DNA of 64,000 bases from Cornus controversa (GCA_026545225.1 CM048845.1:124108033-124172032); one strand, 5' to 3'. Shown: positions 1 through 10,539, counted from the stretch's first letter. The notes: generated by a model from the letters alone, not told the origin. A program made the numbers and translations.

Positions 1-248
1 TACAAATAAAATATTTAAGTCTCCCTTCCTCTCATGAAAATTTAGATATCAACGATTAGGATTAAATCCCACCGAATAAAGTTGAAAAATCACAATCCAA
101 CGGTGTAAATAATATACTGTCAATTAGACCACAATTGATAAGTATAACCCTAACCCATCAAATAACAATAATTACATTGTAATCCAATTTTAAAAATAGT
201 GTATAAGACCACAAATAAAAAAAAAATATTTATTAAAATATTCTAACA
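1..248 (-). mobile_element. LTR fragment of a Copia-like element (copy 1)
   Basis: This equals the right part of the LTR at 18,640-19,095. It ends in the LTR terminus TTCTAACA followed by TTTGC, exactly as in copy 2. The left part lies outside the window, so whether this is a solo LTR or the end of a full element cannot be judged. Confidence 0.75.
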
Positions 249-513
249 TTTGCTACTGAAAAAGCAGTTTACTTAGCTAGCCTCCATGACCTTCATTTCT
301 TTTTCTTTTCTTTTCTTTTTTTATTTGTCAATCCATGACCTATGGAAACTCTTGGATAAAGTATCTGTTTCAAATGAGAGACTCTATAACGCAATGTTTT
401 TGGATTCCAGATATACATCACGAAATAGTTTTCGAGATACGTATCAATACTCATTAATTTTAGCTTTTTTAATTCTAACGGGAAGAAAAACAGTTTTCCA
501 TATCCATTCAAAG

Positions 514-693
514 AGAGCAATGCTACACGTCATGAAAATATTTCATGAATTTTTATCTTGAATGATGTGGCAATTAAATGGTGAATTAGTATTGGTGGGA
601 TTCCCTCCATACACGGAATGTCAATGGTATTATCACTTGCCACATCATTCATGAAGGCAATTCATGATAAAATTTCATGACGTTTAGCATTTC
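514..693. mobile_element. 180-bp Mutator-type MITE (copy 1)
   Basis: The ends are imperfect inverted repeats of roughly 35-60 bp (CAATGCTACACGTCATGAAA at the left, the complement of AAATGCTAAACGTCATGAAA at the right). The direct repeat CCATTCAAAG flanks it at 504-513 and 694-703. A 10-bp target duplication fits the Mutator superfamily. There is no coding capacity. Relatives are at 19,361-19,540 and 40,575-40,753. Confidence 0.8.
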
Positions 694-1249
694 CCATTCA
701 AAGGTACTTCTTAGAGCATCTCGAAAGAAAATTAGAGAAAAAAATATAAGACATTTTTTTATAAAACAGTCTTTTTTAATTCTTTTAAAGTAATTTTTTA
801 TTTTAAAATTTTTAATTCAAAAAGCTTAACAAGCCCCCAAAAAAAAAATTAGAGGAAAAGAAAGAGGAAGGGAGACAGAGAGAAAATGCTAAGGTAGAGA
901 AAAGAGACACAGGAATAAAGAGATATGGGTGTTCTTGGATTTTGTTTCTTTGGTGGTACTTACGGTCATGAGTTTTGAGAGAGAGATTAAGCTTTGGCCA
1001 AGGCAGAGTCGTCTCACCCGTGTCCTTCAGAACTTTCATCTGATTCATGCAACTCTCCCTCTCTCTCTTTCACACACACAAATACACAACCTAGTTTAAA
1101 AGGAACTTTGTTAAAAAGTAAAGAGAAACCGACAAATATTATAAATTTATAATGCATAACACTATATAAAAAGAAAAGAGAAACTAGCTTTGTGAAAAAG
1201 AAAAGAGAGACTATCATATATAATCATCCATACCATAATTTGGCACACA

Positions 1250-1277
1250 TGCATATATATATATATATATATATATT
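1250..1277. repeat. (AT)n microsatellite
   Basis: An uninterrupted AT run of about 26 bp. The same site in copy 2 (about 20,107-20,168) is about 60 bp, one of the clearest length differences between the two duplicated blocks. Confidence 0.9.
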
Positions 1278-1475
1278 GGATAAAAAATAAATTAAAATTA
1301 TATTATAATACCCAAAACATTAAAAACTATTATAATACATCCAAACACATTAATTAAAACACCCAAAACTCTTGGTAATGTAAACTCGCTTGTTGAAAAA
1401 AATAAAACTATAAGTTAACTATTCTTCACATGAAAGGGATCAAGTACAAACTATAAGAAATCAAAAGATATAAAT

Positions 1476-1694
1476 CTAACCATTCTTAATCAATCTATTA
1501 CTATTCTTTTGAAAATTCTCAATTTTTATATTTCTGAGTTCTTTTTTAAATAAATCATTATCAAGTGAAACTTCTTTGATAGCTGTTATCACAAAACTAT
1601 TTTTGACTACGTCATTTTTACTATTGTATATCTTGATCATAAAAAGAAACGATTTTCCTTTACAACTTGTCACTTTGTCGTAAGATTCATTCAT
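1476..1694 (-). pseudogene. RPA-like C-terminal fragment in Helitron (copy 1)
   Basis: A 72-codon open stretch containing SYDKVTSCKGKSFLFMIKIYN. This resembles the C-terminal OB-fold of RPA70-like proteins that plant Helitrons often carry (a 'lvGK.f.F.IK.yN' pattern). It lies downstream, on the minus strand, of the clearer RPA segment at 2,640-2,963. No start or splice structure can be defined, and the family call rests on a short motif plus context. Confidence 0.4.
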
Positions 1695-2639
1695 CTCCTC
1701 GTCTTATAAAAAGAACAAATTTATTTTAGTAATATTGATACATTTTAAATGAATTGTTTTATCCATAAATTTTACGAGTGAGGGAAAAAGTATTACCTGA
1801 CTTTTTAACTGCATATTAATGATTGAGAATCATCAAATATTTTTAGATATGAATTATTTGTTATATCTTTGACCCAAAATTACATCATAAATCTGCATAA
1901 ATAAGTATACTTCATTGATATGTTATAATAAAGAATGACATATTTGTCATATTGTAATTTTTTTTTAAAAAAAATACAATGTTTGAAAATATAATAATAC
2001 ATTTGAAAGCATTTAGCGTATTTTATTTTGCAATTAATACAACTAAGTCCATCTTTTTGTACTTAACTTCCTTCATGCATTGTTTACATACATTGTACCA
2101 TGGTTCATATAATTATGTGATATAATAAAGAAAAAATTAAATGAATATATAAAAAAATAATAATAATTTAATACCTTGAATGCCATTGCAGATTTTTCAA
2201 TTATGTCTTCAAGTGAAAGTTTTTCAGCCTCTTTAAATAATTAATATTTTGAACTTAAAATGAGAGCATCTATGTCTTTGTCATTTACGTTTTCTTCAAA
2301 CCTATCAAAGCATAATAAATTATTGGAATAATATGTTGTTGATATGTAAAAATACACTTATGTTTGATTTTTTAACTATTGATAGTGGATTAGCTTCCAC
2401 CATCCATGTCCTACCAGTTGTGATATTCCTTAAGTAAAATAAATAATTAAAACCTAATGTAAGTAAAAAGAAATAAATAACCAATCAATATCGTAATGCT
2501 TTAACTCTTTCAATTTCTGTATTAATTTGTAATGTAGATCCCGATTGTGGCTGAAGAACCAAACCTGAAATATAATATTATTTTTTATTTTATGTTCATT
2601 TAGATATAATAAAAAATATAAAGTGAATAATCTCAATGT

Positions 2640-2963
2640 TGTGTAATAAGTTACATTTGAATGTGTTGATTGACAAATGTGTGACTGTAATAATAGGTCT
2701 TTCGTTTATTAGCTTCATTACCAAATTTCCTTCATTCTCAGTAAGATCGTCCCACAATGTCAAAATAATTGTTCTTGAACTGTTATAAAAAATAATTAGT
2801 TCAATAATTTATAATGGTAATTATGAGCATTTATGTAGTGTTGTTATGATGTACCTCATATCCATTATAATGATGTTTCACAATTTGGATGTCCCTCCAT
2901 TATTCTTCTTAACTATGTTGAATGTAGGAGATGCTTCAATAACGATTCCCAAAACATCTAGCG
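2640..2963 (-). pseudogene. RPA1/RPA70-like OB-fold remnant in Helitron (copy 1)
   Basis: Two minus-strand exon-like pieces flank a 75-bp intron (2,780-2,854, GT...CAG). The first reads DVLGIVIEASPTFNIV... and ends in IIIMDM; the second reads SRTIILTLWDDLTENEGNLV..., with the intron splitting a serine codon. The DVxG...P and LWDDL signatures are those of the RPA large-subunit DNA-binding domain, which many plant Helitrons carry as an accessory single-strand DNA-binding protein. In this copy the codon at 2,878-2,880 is TGA; the same codon in copy 2 is CGA. So copy 1 has an extra stop. No full-length frame exists in either copy. Confidence 0.6.
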
Positions 2964-4204
2964 AGAATAAAAATTAAACTTATAGATAAATATAAGAGAA
3001 GGTATATATAAGGAGAGTAAAGAGTTAAAAGAAAATAAACCTATAGTTTTTTTTTCCATCAATGTACTTGCTCAAGCCCTTGAAATCCACAAATTATATT
3101 TTATTTTTTCTAAACTTACAACTTCAAGCTACAATTAAAACAACAAAATAAACCATATAAATTGGAGAATAACATATACAAAAGCTGCTGAAGATATTCT
3201 CAAAGCTTAACCAAACTTGCTGAAAAGGAAGTCAAAAAACTAAGAATATAGACATCAGATCCAACTTTAGCTTCAAATGCTTAATAGCAATGAATTGGAT
3301 GACATAACTCTCATCAGACCAACTATACAGCAACTAAACATAATTCTTCGCAAACAACTTTCAGACCAGAAATACCATTAAGACAGTGAAGATAGAATCT
3401 TTTATACATAATTCCATGAATAACAAACAAAACCACAATTTGCATCAACCATATATGCATAAAGTTCCTAATCTTAAACTTTTAGGGAGATCAAAGAAAT
3501 TGGATCACATTGATCAGCTTCTAATTTTATTTTATTTTTTAAGTGAATTGTCACCACTCATTAGAAATAAAATGATCAGACAAGTTGGTGCACGTACCGC
3601 AGACTAGATAAGAAGTCTTGAGGGCATGGTGTTGGATGGAGTCTAATTATCACACACCCTTTTTCAGTGCCTCAAAATTGGAAAGAGATAATAGTCTACT
3701 TCATCAAAATAGAGTTTTAACTCTGTTTGAAGAAATTTATTGATCTTAATCCAATAAACATAAATTATTCAATCGTATTTATGTCCAATTGATCCAGCTC
3801 TTAACCTTTATATCTTACCTTGTAGGGTTTAGTGTTTATCAAAAGCCTTAAATCACTTCTCTAAATTAGTCTCTTGATCTACATTTCAGGTTCATGTACC
3901 AATTGCAGATTTAAGTGGACAGATGTAATTTTTTATTAAAAAAATTTGATTTCAAAAGCTAATAGCAAACAATCAGGAGAAAAAAAAAGTCAAAGAAAAT
4001 AACTCATATGTAAGCTGAGATGAAACCGAATCGAATGGTGGTTGATGAGATCTGAGAAAAAACTGATAGCTACGATGAGAGCCGTATTGATAAGAGCCAA
4101 GATGAAGATGAGAGTGGAGAGGAAGAATAGAGAGTTGTAGCCGAGAGGAATAGTGATTTTATAGGTGTTTAGGATTTAGGATCTCATTGTACACTCTTTC
4201 TCGC

Positions 4205-5300
4205 GGGAAAATGTTTTGCTTTTTTAAATTTAGAAATTATAAATAAAAAGAAATGGTTAATAAAGAAGGAAAGGGTTTTGCTTGAGAAATAATTTAAATA
4301 AAAAAGTAAATTTAAAAATTAGAAATAAAAAGAAAGAATATTTTATATCTGTCTTGACCAAAACTCACGCCCAACTCTCTCTTTCTCTTCTCACCCACTT
4401 CATCTCTCTTCCTTTTCTCTTCATTTCGGAGGCCATCGGCTTGGATTCGAAAGTTACCGGTGAATGACAACTTGTAGCATGGGTCAATAGTTTCGGTTTG
4501 AACCAAACAAACTTTGATTTCGACAAGATAAGACTCGGTGGAATTCTTGGAAATAGCTTGAAAAGCCTTCAAATTTGAGGTAGGTGTTTCTTTTCTCGCT
4601 TACTCAAATTTGAGGTAGGTGTTTCTTTTCTCGCTTACTCATCGATTCTAGTGTTTTGGTGACTTTGGAGAGGTGTATGTTGAGTTAGTATGTATGAGAG
4701 AAATGGGTAGGGCTGTGGTGTTGTGTAATCCCTCATTTCTTACCGGGAAAAGAGTTTTGCTTTTTTAAATTTAGAAATTAGAAATAAAAAGAAAGGGTTA
4801 ATAAAAAAGGAAAGAGTTTTGCTTGAAAAATAATTTAAATAAAAAAGTAAATTTAGAAATTAGAAATAAAAAGAAAGGAATTCTTGGAAATAGCTTGGAA
4901 ATCCTTCAAATTTGAGGTAAGGGTGGTTTTTCTCGCTTACTCATTGACTCTAGTGTTTTGGTGGGTTCGAAGAGGTGTAAGTTGAGTTAGCATGTATGAG
5001 AGAAATGGATGGGGTTGTGGTATTGTGGAATCCCTCATTTCTTACCAGAAAAGGGTTTTGGTTTTTAAAAATTTAGAAATTAGAAATAAAAAGAAAGGGT
5101 TAATAAAAAAGGAAAGGGTTTTACTTGAGAAATAATTTAAATAAAAAAGGAAAGGATAAAAATTAAGTAAATTTAGAAATTAGAAATAAAAAGAAATGGT
5201 TAATAAAAAAGGAAAGGGATTTGCTTGAGAAATAAGTTAAATAAAAAATGAAAGAATTTTGTTTGGGTAATTTTATTTTTTTAATTTAAAAATAAAAAAA
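4205..5300. repeat. AT-rich degenerate tandem repeats (copy 1)
   Basis: Units around TTTTGCTTGAGAAATAATTTAAATAAAAAAG and TTTAGAAATTAGAAATAAAAAGAAAGG recur about five times. Between them lie repeated stretches with TTCAAATTTGAGGTAGG and TCTCGCTTACTCAT, including a directly doubled 35-bp segment near 4,570-4,640. Similar units occur in copy 2 and near 54,420-54,725. This is Helitron interior; the ORFs here are not credible genes. Confidence 0.8.
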
Positions 5301-5546
5301 TAGTGTACTGAAACTAAAAAAATCCCTTTGTACTTTTAATAGTAAGATATATATATATATATATAATAGAGAAACTAACATATGTAAATGTAATCATCCC
5401 TATCATATTTACACTCATATATACCATCATCAACTCTTTGAAAAGTGAAGAGAAACTAACATATGTAATAATCCATATCATATTTACACACACAAACATA
5501 GTGCAATAGAAGTATGGGAATGGGTAAAATCAAATTATTTAGGTAC

Positions 5547-5678
5547 CTTTTCTCCATAATCAGATAGAGGTGATAATCTGAAGGGAACTATATCATCTTC
5601 ATCATCATCCCCATTAATAGCACGCGTCCATTCTCCAACTGCTTTAATCTTGAACATTTTCTCTCCCAATTTCTTCAT
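5547..5678 (-). CDS. Orphan first coding exon, unknown gene (copy 1)
   Basis: A 44-codon open stretch starts at ATG (5,678) and reads MKKLGEKMFKIKAVGEWTRA, then an acidic run INGDDDEDDIVPF, then RLSPLSDYGEK. It ends exactly at an AAG|GTACCT splice-donor-like site. Upstream on the same strand are a CT-rich leader with tandem repeats and a TATA box (6,033-6,042), as expected for the start of a transcribed gene. I do not recognise the product. No matching second exon is visible; downstream on this strand the Helitron begins 200 bp past the donor, so the gene looks interrupted or truncated. The exon is also intact in copy 2. Confidence 0.4.
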
Positions 5679-5760
5679 ATTTCTTGACAACGGTACCCTC
5701 AAAAGTCAAACCACACTAATTACTGGAAATGGTGGGCTAGCCTTTTTTCTTTTAACGTAG

Positions 5761-5990
5761 GAAAAGAAAGAGATGGAGAGAGCAGTTTAGAGAGAACCTG
5801 ACAATCTCTTGTGAAGTAGAGAGGAGAGAAGTAATATGTATGAAAAGAAAGATGGAGAGAGCAGTTTAGAGAGAACCTGACAATCTCTTGTGAAGTAGAG
5901 AGGAGAGAAGTAATATGTATGAAAAGAAAGATGAAGAGAGCAGTTTAGAGAGAACCTGACAATCGGCAAAGTAGAGAGGAGAGAAGTGTT
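5761..5990. repeat. Three 80-bp tandem repeats in the presumed leader (copy 1)
   Basis: Units beginning GAAAAGAAAGAKATGGAGAG start at 5,761, 5,842 and 5,921. The third is slightly shortened (the TCTCTTGTGAAG segment is replaced by a shorter one). They lie between the TATA box and the exon at 5,547-5,678, so they would form part of that transcript's leader. They also create spurious minus-strand ORFs. Confidence 0.85.
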
Positions 5991-6032
5991 TCTGAGAATG
6001 GCGTGAGAGAAGGGAAGTGTTAGGAGTGTAAA

Positions 6033-6042
6033 CTTTATATAG
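6033..6042 (-). promoter_or_regulatory. TATA box for orphan exon (copy 1)
   Basis: The minus strand reads CTATATAAAG, about 355 bp upstream of the ATG at 5,678, followed by a CT-rich leader. Position and context suit a core promoter, but no transcript evidence is available. Confidence 0.4.
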
Positions 6043-6289
6043 AAGTGCCGGACTTAGAAATTATTTTAATTCTGTTTTGTAAGTTCTGGATTTATTTCCA
6101 TTCTAATTTGCATGTGGTAACACAATACAGCACCAAATTATGTACAACAAAAGAATCCGAATATTAACAAGTTTAAATCAAATCCCTAATTGGTTTCTCT
6201 CATCTCAACTTGCCTAATTGGTGGGTTGCCAACTTATAAATATCAATTCACCTTGAAAGAGAAAAAAAAAGGTAATGCGCACCACATAA

Positions 6290-6500
6290 ATTTTTGAATG
6301 TTCTTTTGGTTAGATGGAAATAATAAGAAAAGAAAGGAAATGAATTTTTTTGAAAACTTTAGAAGTTTGGTTAGCAGACAGAAAAAAAATAAAAAATACT
6401 TTCCATAACCACATAATTTTTTCATAAAATTTTCCTAAAAAAATTGTTTTCTTGGGAATGTTTTATGAACTTACCAAGCTTCATGCTATTCAAACTTAAA
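6290..6500. repeat. Dispersed AT-rich repeat (copy 1)
   Basis: The stretch from TTGGTTAGATGGAAATA through CTTTCCATAACCAC to TTATGAACTTAC recurs, diverged, at 12,420-12,660, and nearly unchanged at 25,180-25,390. There is no coding content. The family is unknown, possibly an old MITE. Confidence 0.55.
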
Positions 6501-6706
6501 ATAATAAATTTTCATATATATATATATATTTAAAATTCATGCTAATCAAATACACAATTAAAAATTTATTATCTTTTCATTCACTTTATTGTCTTTTACT
6601 TTTACTTTTTACTAGTGTTAATTTTCATCTACCGAAACCTAAAAGGCAAATATATTGGGGGATACATCAAACTTAATAGTGATTTTGTAGAATCTTATTC
6701 ATACTC

Positions 6707-6751
<45 letters not shown>

Positions 6752-6773
6752 AAATTAAGATATAACATGTTAT

Positions 6774-7338
6774 CTAGAAAGCACGGACACTTTACCGAGG
6801 GTGTCGTACCCGTATCAAACATTCGGACACCGTGTCGGACACTCGGACACTCTGCGGACACGTGTTGGACACTTCGTACCCGTGTCCTTACATTTTTCTT
6901 TTTATGACACTTCTCGGACACTCCTTGGACACTTCTCGGATACTTCTTGGACACTCCTCAAAGACGTATCGGACACTTCATAGCAGTGATATATATTCAA
7001 ATATTTCAAATGAAAATTATATGATACTAAGTTATGATTAAAATCTAAGCTAAATATATATAGAAGACTAAATAAGTCTGGTTCTTTAATTTATTTTAAT
7101 CTATTTGTCTATTTTTGTTTATAAGTTTGTTTGGTTTTTAATTATTTGATGATGAATTGAAATATTTATGTAATGTAGTATTTTTTTATTGAATAATTAA
7201 TAGATATTAATATATTATATTATTATTTTATAGTCGTATCCTCATCGTGTCCGTGTCCTATTTTTTTAAAATTTCCCATATCGCCGTGTCCGTGTCGTAC
7301 CTATGTCCCGTGTCCGTGTCCGTGTTAATGCTTCCTAG
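6774..7338. mobile_element. hAT-like non-autonomous element, 565 bp (copy 1)
   Basis: The ends are CTAGAAAGCACGGACAC and the complement of GTGTTAATGCTTCCTAG. Both flanks carry an 8-bp duplication with one mismatch (CATGTTAT at 6,766-6,773, CGTGTTAT at 7,339-7,346). Both subterminal zones are full of short CGGACAC/CGTGTCC repeats, typical of hAT transposase-binding regions. An 8-bp duplication supports hAT. The overlapping short ORFs are products of these repeats. Confidence 0.75.
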
Positions 7339-7889
7339 CGTGTTATTCTTTTCTTTTCGCGTCATAGAATAGATGAAATAAATCAAAAAGATAAATTTAG
7401 TTCAGTGAAATCTAAATAGAAATTTGAAACTATCTATATCCCACCCATCCATCAAAAACGTACTCTGTTACATTCAAATTTGATGAAATAGGATAAATTA
7501 AAATAATATTTATTGGTAACATAGCCGTATCGAATGAAAAGAAAAAAAAAAAAATTTTATGTCTACAAATTGAAGATATAGATAAATGCACATGTACTTG
7601 TGTGTATATGAATATAGAGAGAGAATATAAGGATTGATTTACCTTGATTGCGAGAGAGCAGAGACGATAAGCAGAGATTGAGTGGAGGCGTCGAAGAGAG
7701 AGTGAAGAAAATGTCCATCGATTGCTGGCTTTAAACCCCCATTCTATAAAAGAGAGATGTTCATACTAGTGTATTACAAGCGCTCAGTGCAAAGTCCACT
7801 TTTTAGAGAGAGAGAAAGAGACGCAGAAATAGAAAATGGTGATGATAAAAGAAGAGAACGAGGTAGATGGGAAACGACCCCATCCAAAG

Positions 7890-8356
7890 TAGGGGTGCAT
7901 AAAAAATTCACGAATTCGGTCCGATCCGGACGAATTCAATTCGATCTGTTAGCTAATGGATTGGTGGCAGATTAAAAAATTAGAATCCGTTAGCCACGGA
8001 TCGGATTACGGATTGAAGGATCAGAAATCCGATCCGATCCGCAATCTGATCAGTAGCAATCCGTGGCTATATATATATATATATAATTAGTAATTATATG
8101 GGTAAATCTAAAAAATCAATATATATTATATTTGTTTATTTAACAATTGTGTTCATTTGAGATGTGAATTAAAAAGTGTTGTGAATTTTTTTCTTGAAAT
8201 TTTTGAAGTAAATAAAAAAAATTCAAATAGGAGTACAGGGCCAATCCGCTAATCCGATCCGTTCACGAATCGGATCGGATTGAATTTTTGCCAATCCGTA
8301 ATCTGCGGATCGGATTAAAATTATGCAGAATCCGATCTGATCCGTGGTCACCCCTA
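7890..8356. mobile_element. hAT-type MITE, 467 bp (copy 1)
   Basis: It starts TAGGGGTG and ends CACCCCTA. The flanking 8-bp direct repeats are perfect (ATCCAAAG at 7,882-7,889 and 8,357-8,364). Multiple CGGATCGGAT motifs occupy both subterminal regions and an AT core lies in the middle. It has no coding capacity; the 113-aa minus-strand ORF across it is a repeat artefact. Confidence 0.88.
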
Positions 8357-8841
8357 ATCCAAAGTCGGTTTGGTGAAGTATGGACCCGAACCCCACCCGG
8401 TTTTTGGGTGGGTTTGGAACTTTGGACAATGAATTTGTATCCACATATATATATTTTAAGGCTAAAGTGCAAAAAACATCCCTGCTATATACAAAAGGTG
8501 CAAAAAACACCCCTACTATTTGGTATGTGCATATTAATCCCTGTATTTTCAAATTTTGGTGCAAAATGCCGAGATTCTCTCTCTCACTGAAATTCTCTCT
8601 CTCCCTCCCCAGCTGAGATTCTCTCTCTCTCTGAAATTCTCTCTCTCGTGCTCCATCTCTTTCTCTCTCGTCTATCTCTTACATTTCTCTCTCTCGGTTA
8701 TCTCTTTCTCACTCTCTCTCTTTGACATTTCTCTTTCTTTGTTTTTTTTTTCTCTTTTTTTTGGGTTATCTTTGCTTGCAATTTTTTTCTCTCTCTCTTT
8801 CTGGGTTCTCTTGCATATTGAATATCAAATTTTCTAAAGCC

Positions 8842-9120
8842 ATGGAATCTGTTGGACATTCAAGCAATAGTCATAGGCACTCATACCATACAAATCGTAG
8901 GTTGGGAAGAGTAGTTTATTGTCATTGTAAAATTCGAAGTCCTTTGAAGACCTTTCACACAGTTAACAACCTTGGTAGAAGATTCTATGGGTGTGCAAAT
9001 TACAGGAGCAATCCATGTGGTTTTTTAGAGTGGGAAGATGATGAACTTTCTGAACACTACAAAACTCTAATGTCTAACCTGATTGGAAAGGTTAGAGAAT
9101 ACATCAAAAGATCCCAATGA
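8842..9120 (+). CDS. GRF-type zinc-finger protein in MULE (copy 1)
   Basis: A 92-residue ORF. Residues 27-64 match the GRF zinc finger: paired cysteines C27 and C29, then a TxxNxGRRFYGC block (T40-C51), C59 and GFLEW (60-64). GRF fingers bind nucleic acid and are often carried by plant transposons. The start MESVGH is preferred because upstream in-frame sequence is CT-rich leader. It sits about 380 bp inside the MULE left end. It differs from the copy at 27,725-28,003 by Tyr instead of His at residue 87. Expression and function are unknown. Confidence 0.7.
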   Translation: MESVGHSSNSHRHSYHTNRRLGRVVYCHCKIRSPLKTFHTVNNLGRRFYGCANYRSNPCGFLEWEDDELSEHYKTLMSNLIGKVREYIKRSQ

Positions 9121-9269
9121 GGAATTTATTACAAGGGAGCATCAAGCTAAGTTCGTTCAAGTGGGTGTAAACATCCTTTATTTAGTCCAATCTTACATTT
9201 TTTATTGGGTTTCATTATCTGTATTATAATGATTAAGTTTGTACTGTAACTTATTGGGATAATAATACA

Positions 9270-9930
9270 ACCATATCAATTCTCAAAAGTAAACACAACC
9301 ATCATAGTTGCCAACAAACTTCACCAACTATCAATACACATTCCATGCCAAATTGTCATACATATTCAAAATTAATAAAAAACATCACAAGAACTAAAAA
9401 TCTACCATGTCAGATGCCAAAAAACTTCACTAGTTGTCAATATATATTCCATGTACATAACCATCATTTGCCAAGAAACTTCACCAATTATGAATACACA
9501 TTCTATGCCAAACAGTCATACATATTCAAACTTAATAAAAAATATCACAACAACTAAAAATCTACCATGTCAGCTGTCAAAAAACTTCACTAGCTGAAAC
9601 TGTCATACATATTCAAACTTAATAAAAAACATCACAACAACTAAAAATCTACCATGTCAGCTGCCAAGAAACTTACTAGTTGTTTTGATATATTCCATGT
9701 ATACAACCATCATAGTTGCCAACAAACTTCACCAACATTCAATACACATTCCATACCAAACTATCATACACATTCTAACTAAGAATCTACCATGACAACT
9801 GCCAAAAAACTTCATTAGCTATCAACATATATTCCATGCCCAAACTGTCAACACATATACCAACTAACAAAAAATATACCAACTACCAATTGCCAAAAAA
9901 CTTCAAATTGCCAACTGTAAAAACAAAATC
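9270..9930. repeat. Internal tandem repeats of the MULE (copy 1)
   Basis: Irregular units of roughly 100-180 bp repeat the phrases GCCAAAAAACTTCACTAG, ACACATTCCATGCCAAACTGTCATACATATTC, TTAATAAAAAACATCACAACAAC and AAATCTACCATGTCAGCTGCC. They replace the place where the transposase catalytic region would be expected, so this is probably a deletion-and-expansion zone. Confidence 0.8.
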
Positions 9931-10037
9931 AAATCAAATCAAATCCCAAAAAGAGTTGCCACATTAGGATTGAGGTATAAAAAATTTACCTACATTTTTA
10001 TTGTGTATTTTGTGTCCACATGTCAGCAAGTTGAGAT

Positions 10038-10307
10038 TTAGATACACTCACAACTTGAGTCACTTATACCATTTGGTTCAATAGCAATACCAATTGTTTC
10101 AGTAGTTATACAATCTCTACCAACTGTTTCAGCAATTATACTATCTCTTTCAGACCTTCTAACATCCACTTCATTGAGCCATGTAACTTGAACTTCAAGA
10201 TATTTAGTTTCTGCCAAAGCCTGTTCCCCAAAGTCTTCATCTAGGGAGAGGCCTTCAACAATCTCATCAACAGCTTGAGACTCATCCACAACTTTATTCT
10301 CATCCAC
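10038..10307 (-). pseudogene. Acidic linker of MURA-like transposase (copy 1)
   Basis: An open stretch rich in Asp and Glu (DENKVVDESQAVDEIVEGL...) directly follows the PB1-like segment on the minus strand, shifted by one base in frame. In MuDR-type transposases an acidic linker follows the PB1-like domain. The DNA-binding, DDE catalytic and SWIM parts are absent. The first codon of the open stretch is GTG, so it is not a translation start but a continuation of a broken gene. Confidence 0.5.
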
Positions 10308-10317
10308 AACTTTAGTC

Positions 10318-10539
10318 TCAATAAACCTCTATGATAGAAAACTCTATGTATGTCTCAAACATCTTTAGGACATCCACATCAGTTTTAAGTTGTATGAGAT
10401 GACCATTAGTTGGGTCCCTATAGAATATTTTGCTTCTATTACAATCACAGCCACACATCTCTACCATGTCTTCAATTTCTAAGAAAGAAAATCTATCAGG
10501 ATCCAATGGCTCCAACATCTCAATACCTCCTCTAACATA
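10318..10539 (-). pseudogene. PB1-like domain of MURA transposase, cut (copy 1)
   Basis: Encodes MLEPLDPDRFSFLEIEDMVE...FYRDPTNGHLIQLKTDVDVLKMF, the C-terminal part of the PB1-like domain at the N-terminus of plant MuDR-type transposases. The first 32 codons present in copy 2 are missing because the duplication breakpoint falls here. A stop separates it from the acidic segment downstream. Confidence 0.65.

Larger units (their letters stand above)
1278..5347 (-). mobile_element. Non-autonomous Helitron, RPA-bearing (copy 1)
   Basis: The right end, read on the minus strand, starts TCTTACTATTAAAAGTACAAAGG after an A, as expected for a plant Helitron 5' terminus (TC after A). It closely matches the 5' end of the better defined Helitron at 51,824-54,777. 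The interior carries RPA-like OB-fold remains and AT-rich tandem repeats. The expected CTAGT 3' terminus is not seen; the left boundary runs into an AT microsatellite, so that end is probably lost and the left coordinate is approximate. No Rep/helicase sequence was recognised, so it could not move on its own. Confidence 0.6.
1..10539. repeat. Segmental duplication, copy 1 (at least 10.5 kb)
   Basis: This block matches 18,848-29,422 base for base over long stretches. The offset drifts from 18,847 to 18,892 and back to 18,883 because of a few indels, chiefly AT-dinucleotide runs and one CT run. Substitutions are rare by eye; examples are 545 G versus A, 2,880 A versus G and a Tyr/His change in the GRF ORF. 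The match runs off the left window edge, so the true start is unseen. It ends abruptly at 10,539, inside the MULE, where copy 2 continues into the rest of that element and copy 1 switches to unrelated sequence. Identity was not counted but looks above 99 percent. Confidence 0.95.
8460..10539. mobile_element. Truncated MULE (copy 1, right end missing)
   Basis: Equivalent to the left 2.08 kb of the complete element at 27,339-31,068. The left terminal inverted repeat (GGCTAAAGTGCAAAAAACAT) begins at 8,460. The element stops at 10,539 in the middle of the PB1-like transposase segment, where unrelated sequence starts. It therefore has one terminus only and cannot be mobilised. The breakpoint coincides with the end of the large duplication. 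Confidence 0.9.

Noticed and set aside
286..561. 91-codon plus-strand ORF conserved in both blocks
   Set aside because: It crosses the border of a MITE, is T-rich at the start and has no recognisable motif; conservation is explained by the recent duplication.
812..1048. Minus-strand ORF with MKVLKDTGETTLPWPKLNL and a donor-like GTAAGT, possibly a second exon for the orphan gene
   Set aside because: No pyrimidine-rich acceptor precedes it, the donor-like site is lost in copy 2, and it lies beyond the Helitron; the link is not supportable.
4312..4572. 86-codon minus-strand ORF conserved in both blocks
   Set aside because: Inside Helitron repeat DNA, low complexity, no motif.
5787..5969. 60-codon minus-strand ORF (and its twin at 24,677)
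   Set aside because: It is a translation of the 80-bp tandem repeats in the presumed leader; the peptide is itself a repeat with no domain.
6801..7041. ORFs rich in SDTxxGH repeats (also at 25,681)
   Set aside because: Generated by CGGACAC repeats at the end of a hAT-like element.
8223..8564. 113-codon minus-strand ORF and overlapping plus-strand ORFs (also at 27,102)
   Set aside because: They arise from CGGATC-type subterminal repeats of a hAT MITE and the MULE end.
9270..9930. Regularly repeated phrases that might suggest a CRISPR-like array
   Set aside because: Units are irregular, overlapping and AT-rich, without constant repeat and variable spacer organisation, and lie inside a plant transposon.
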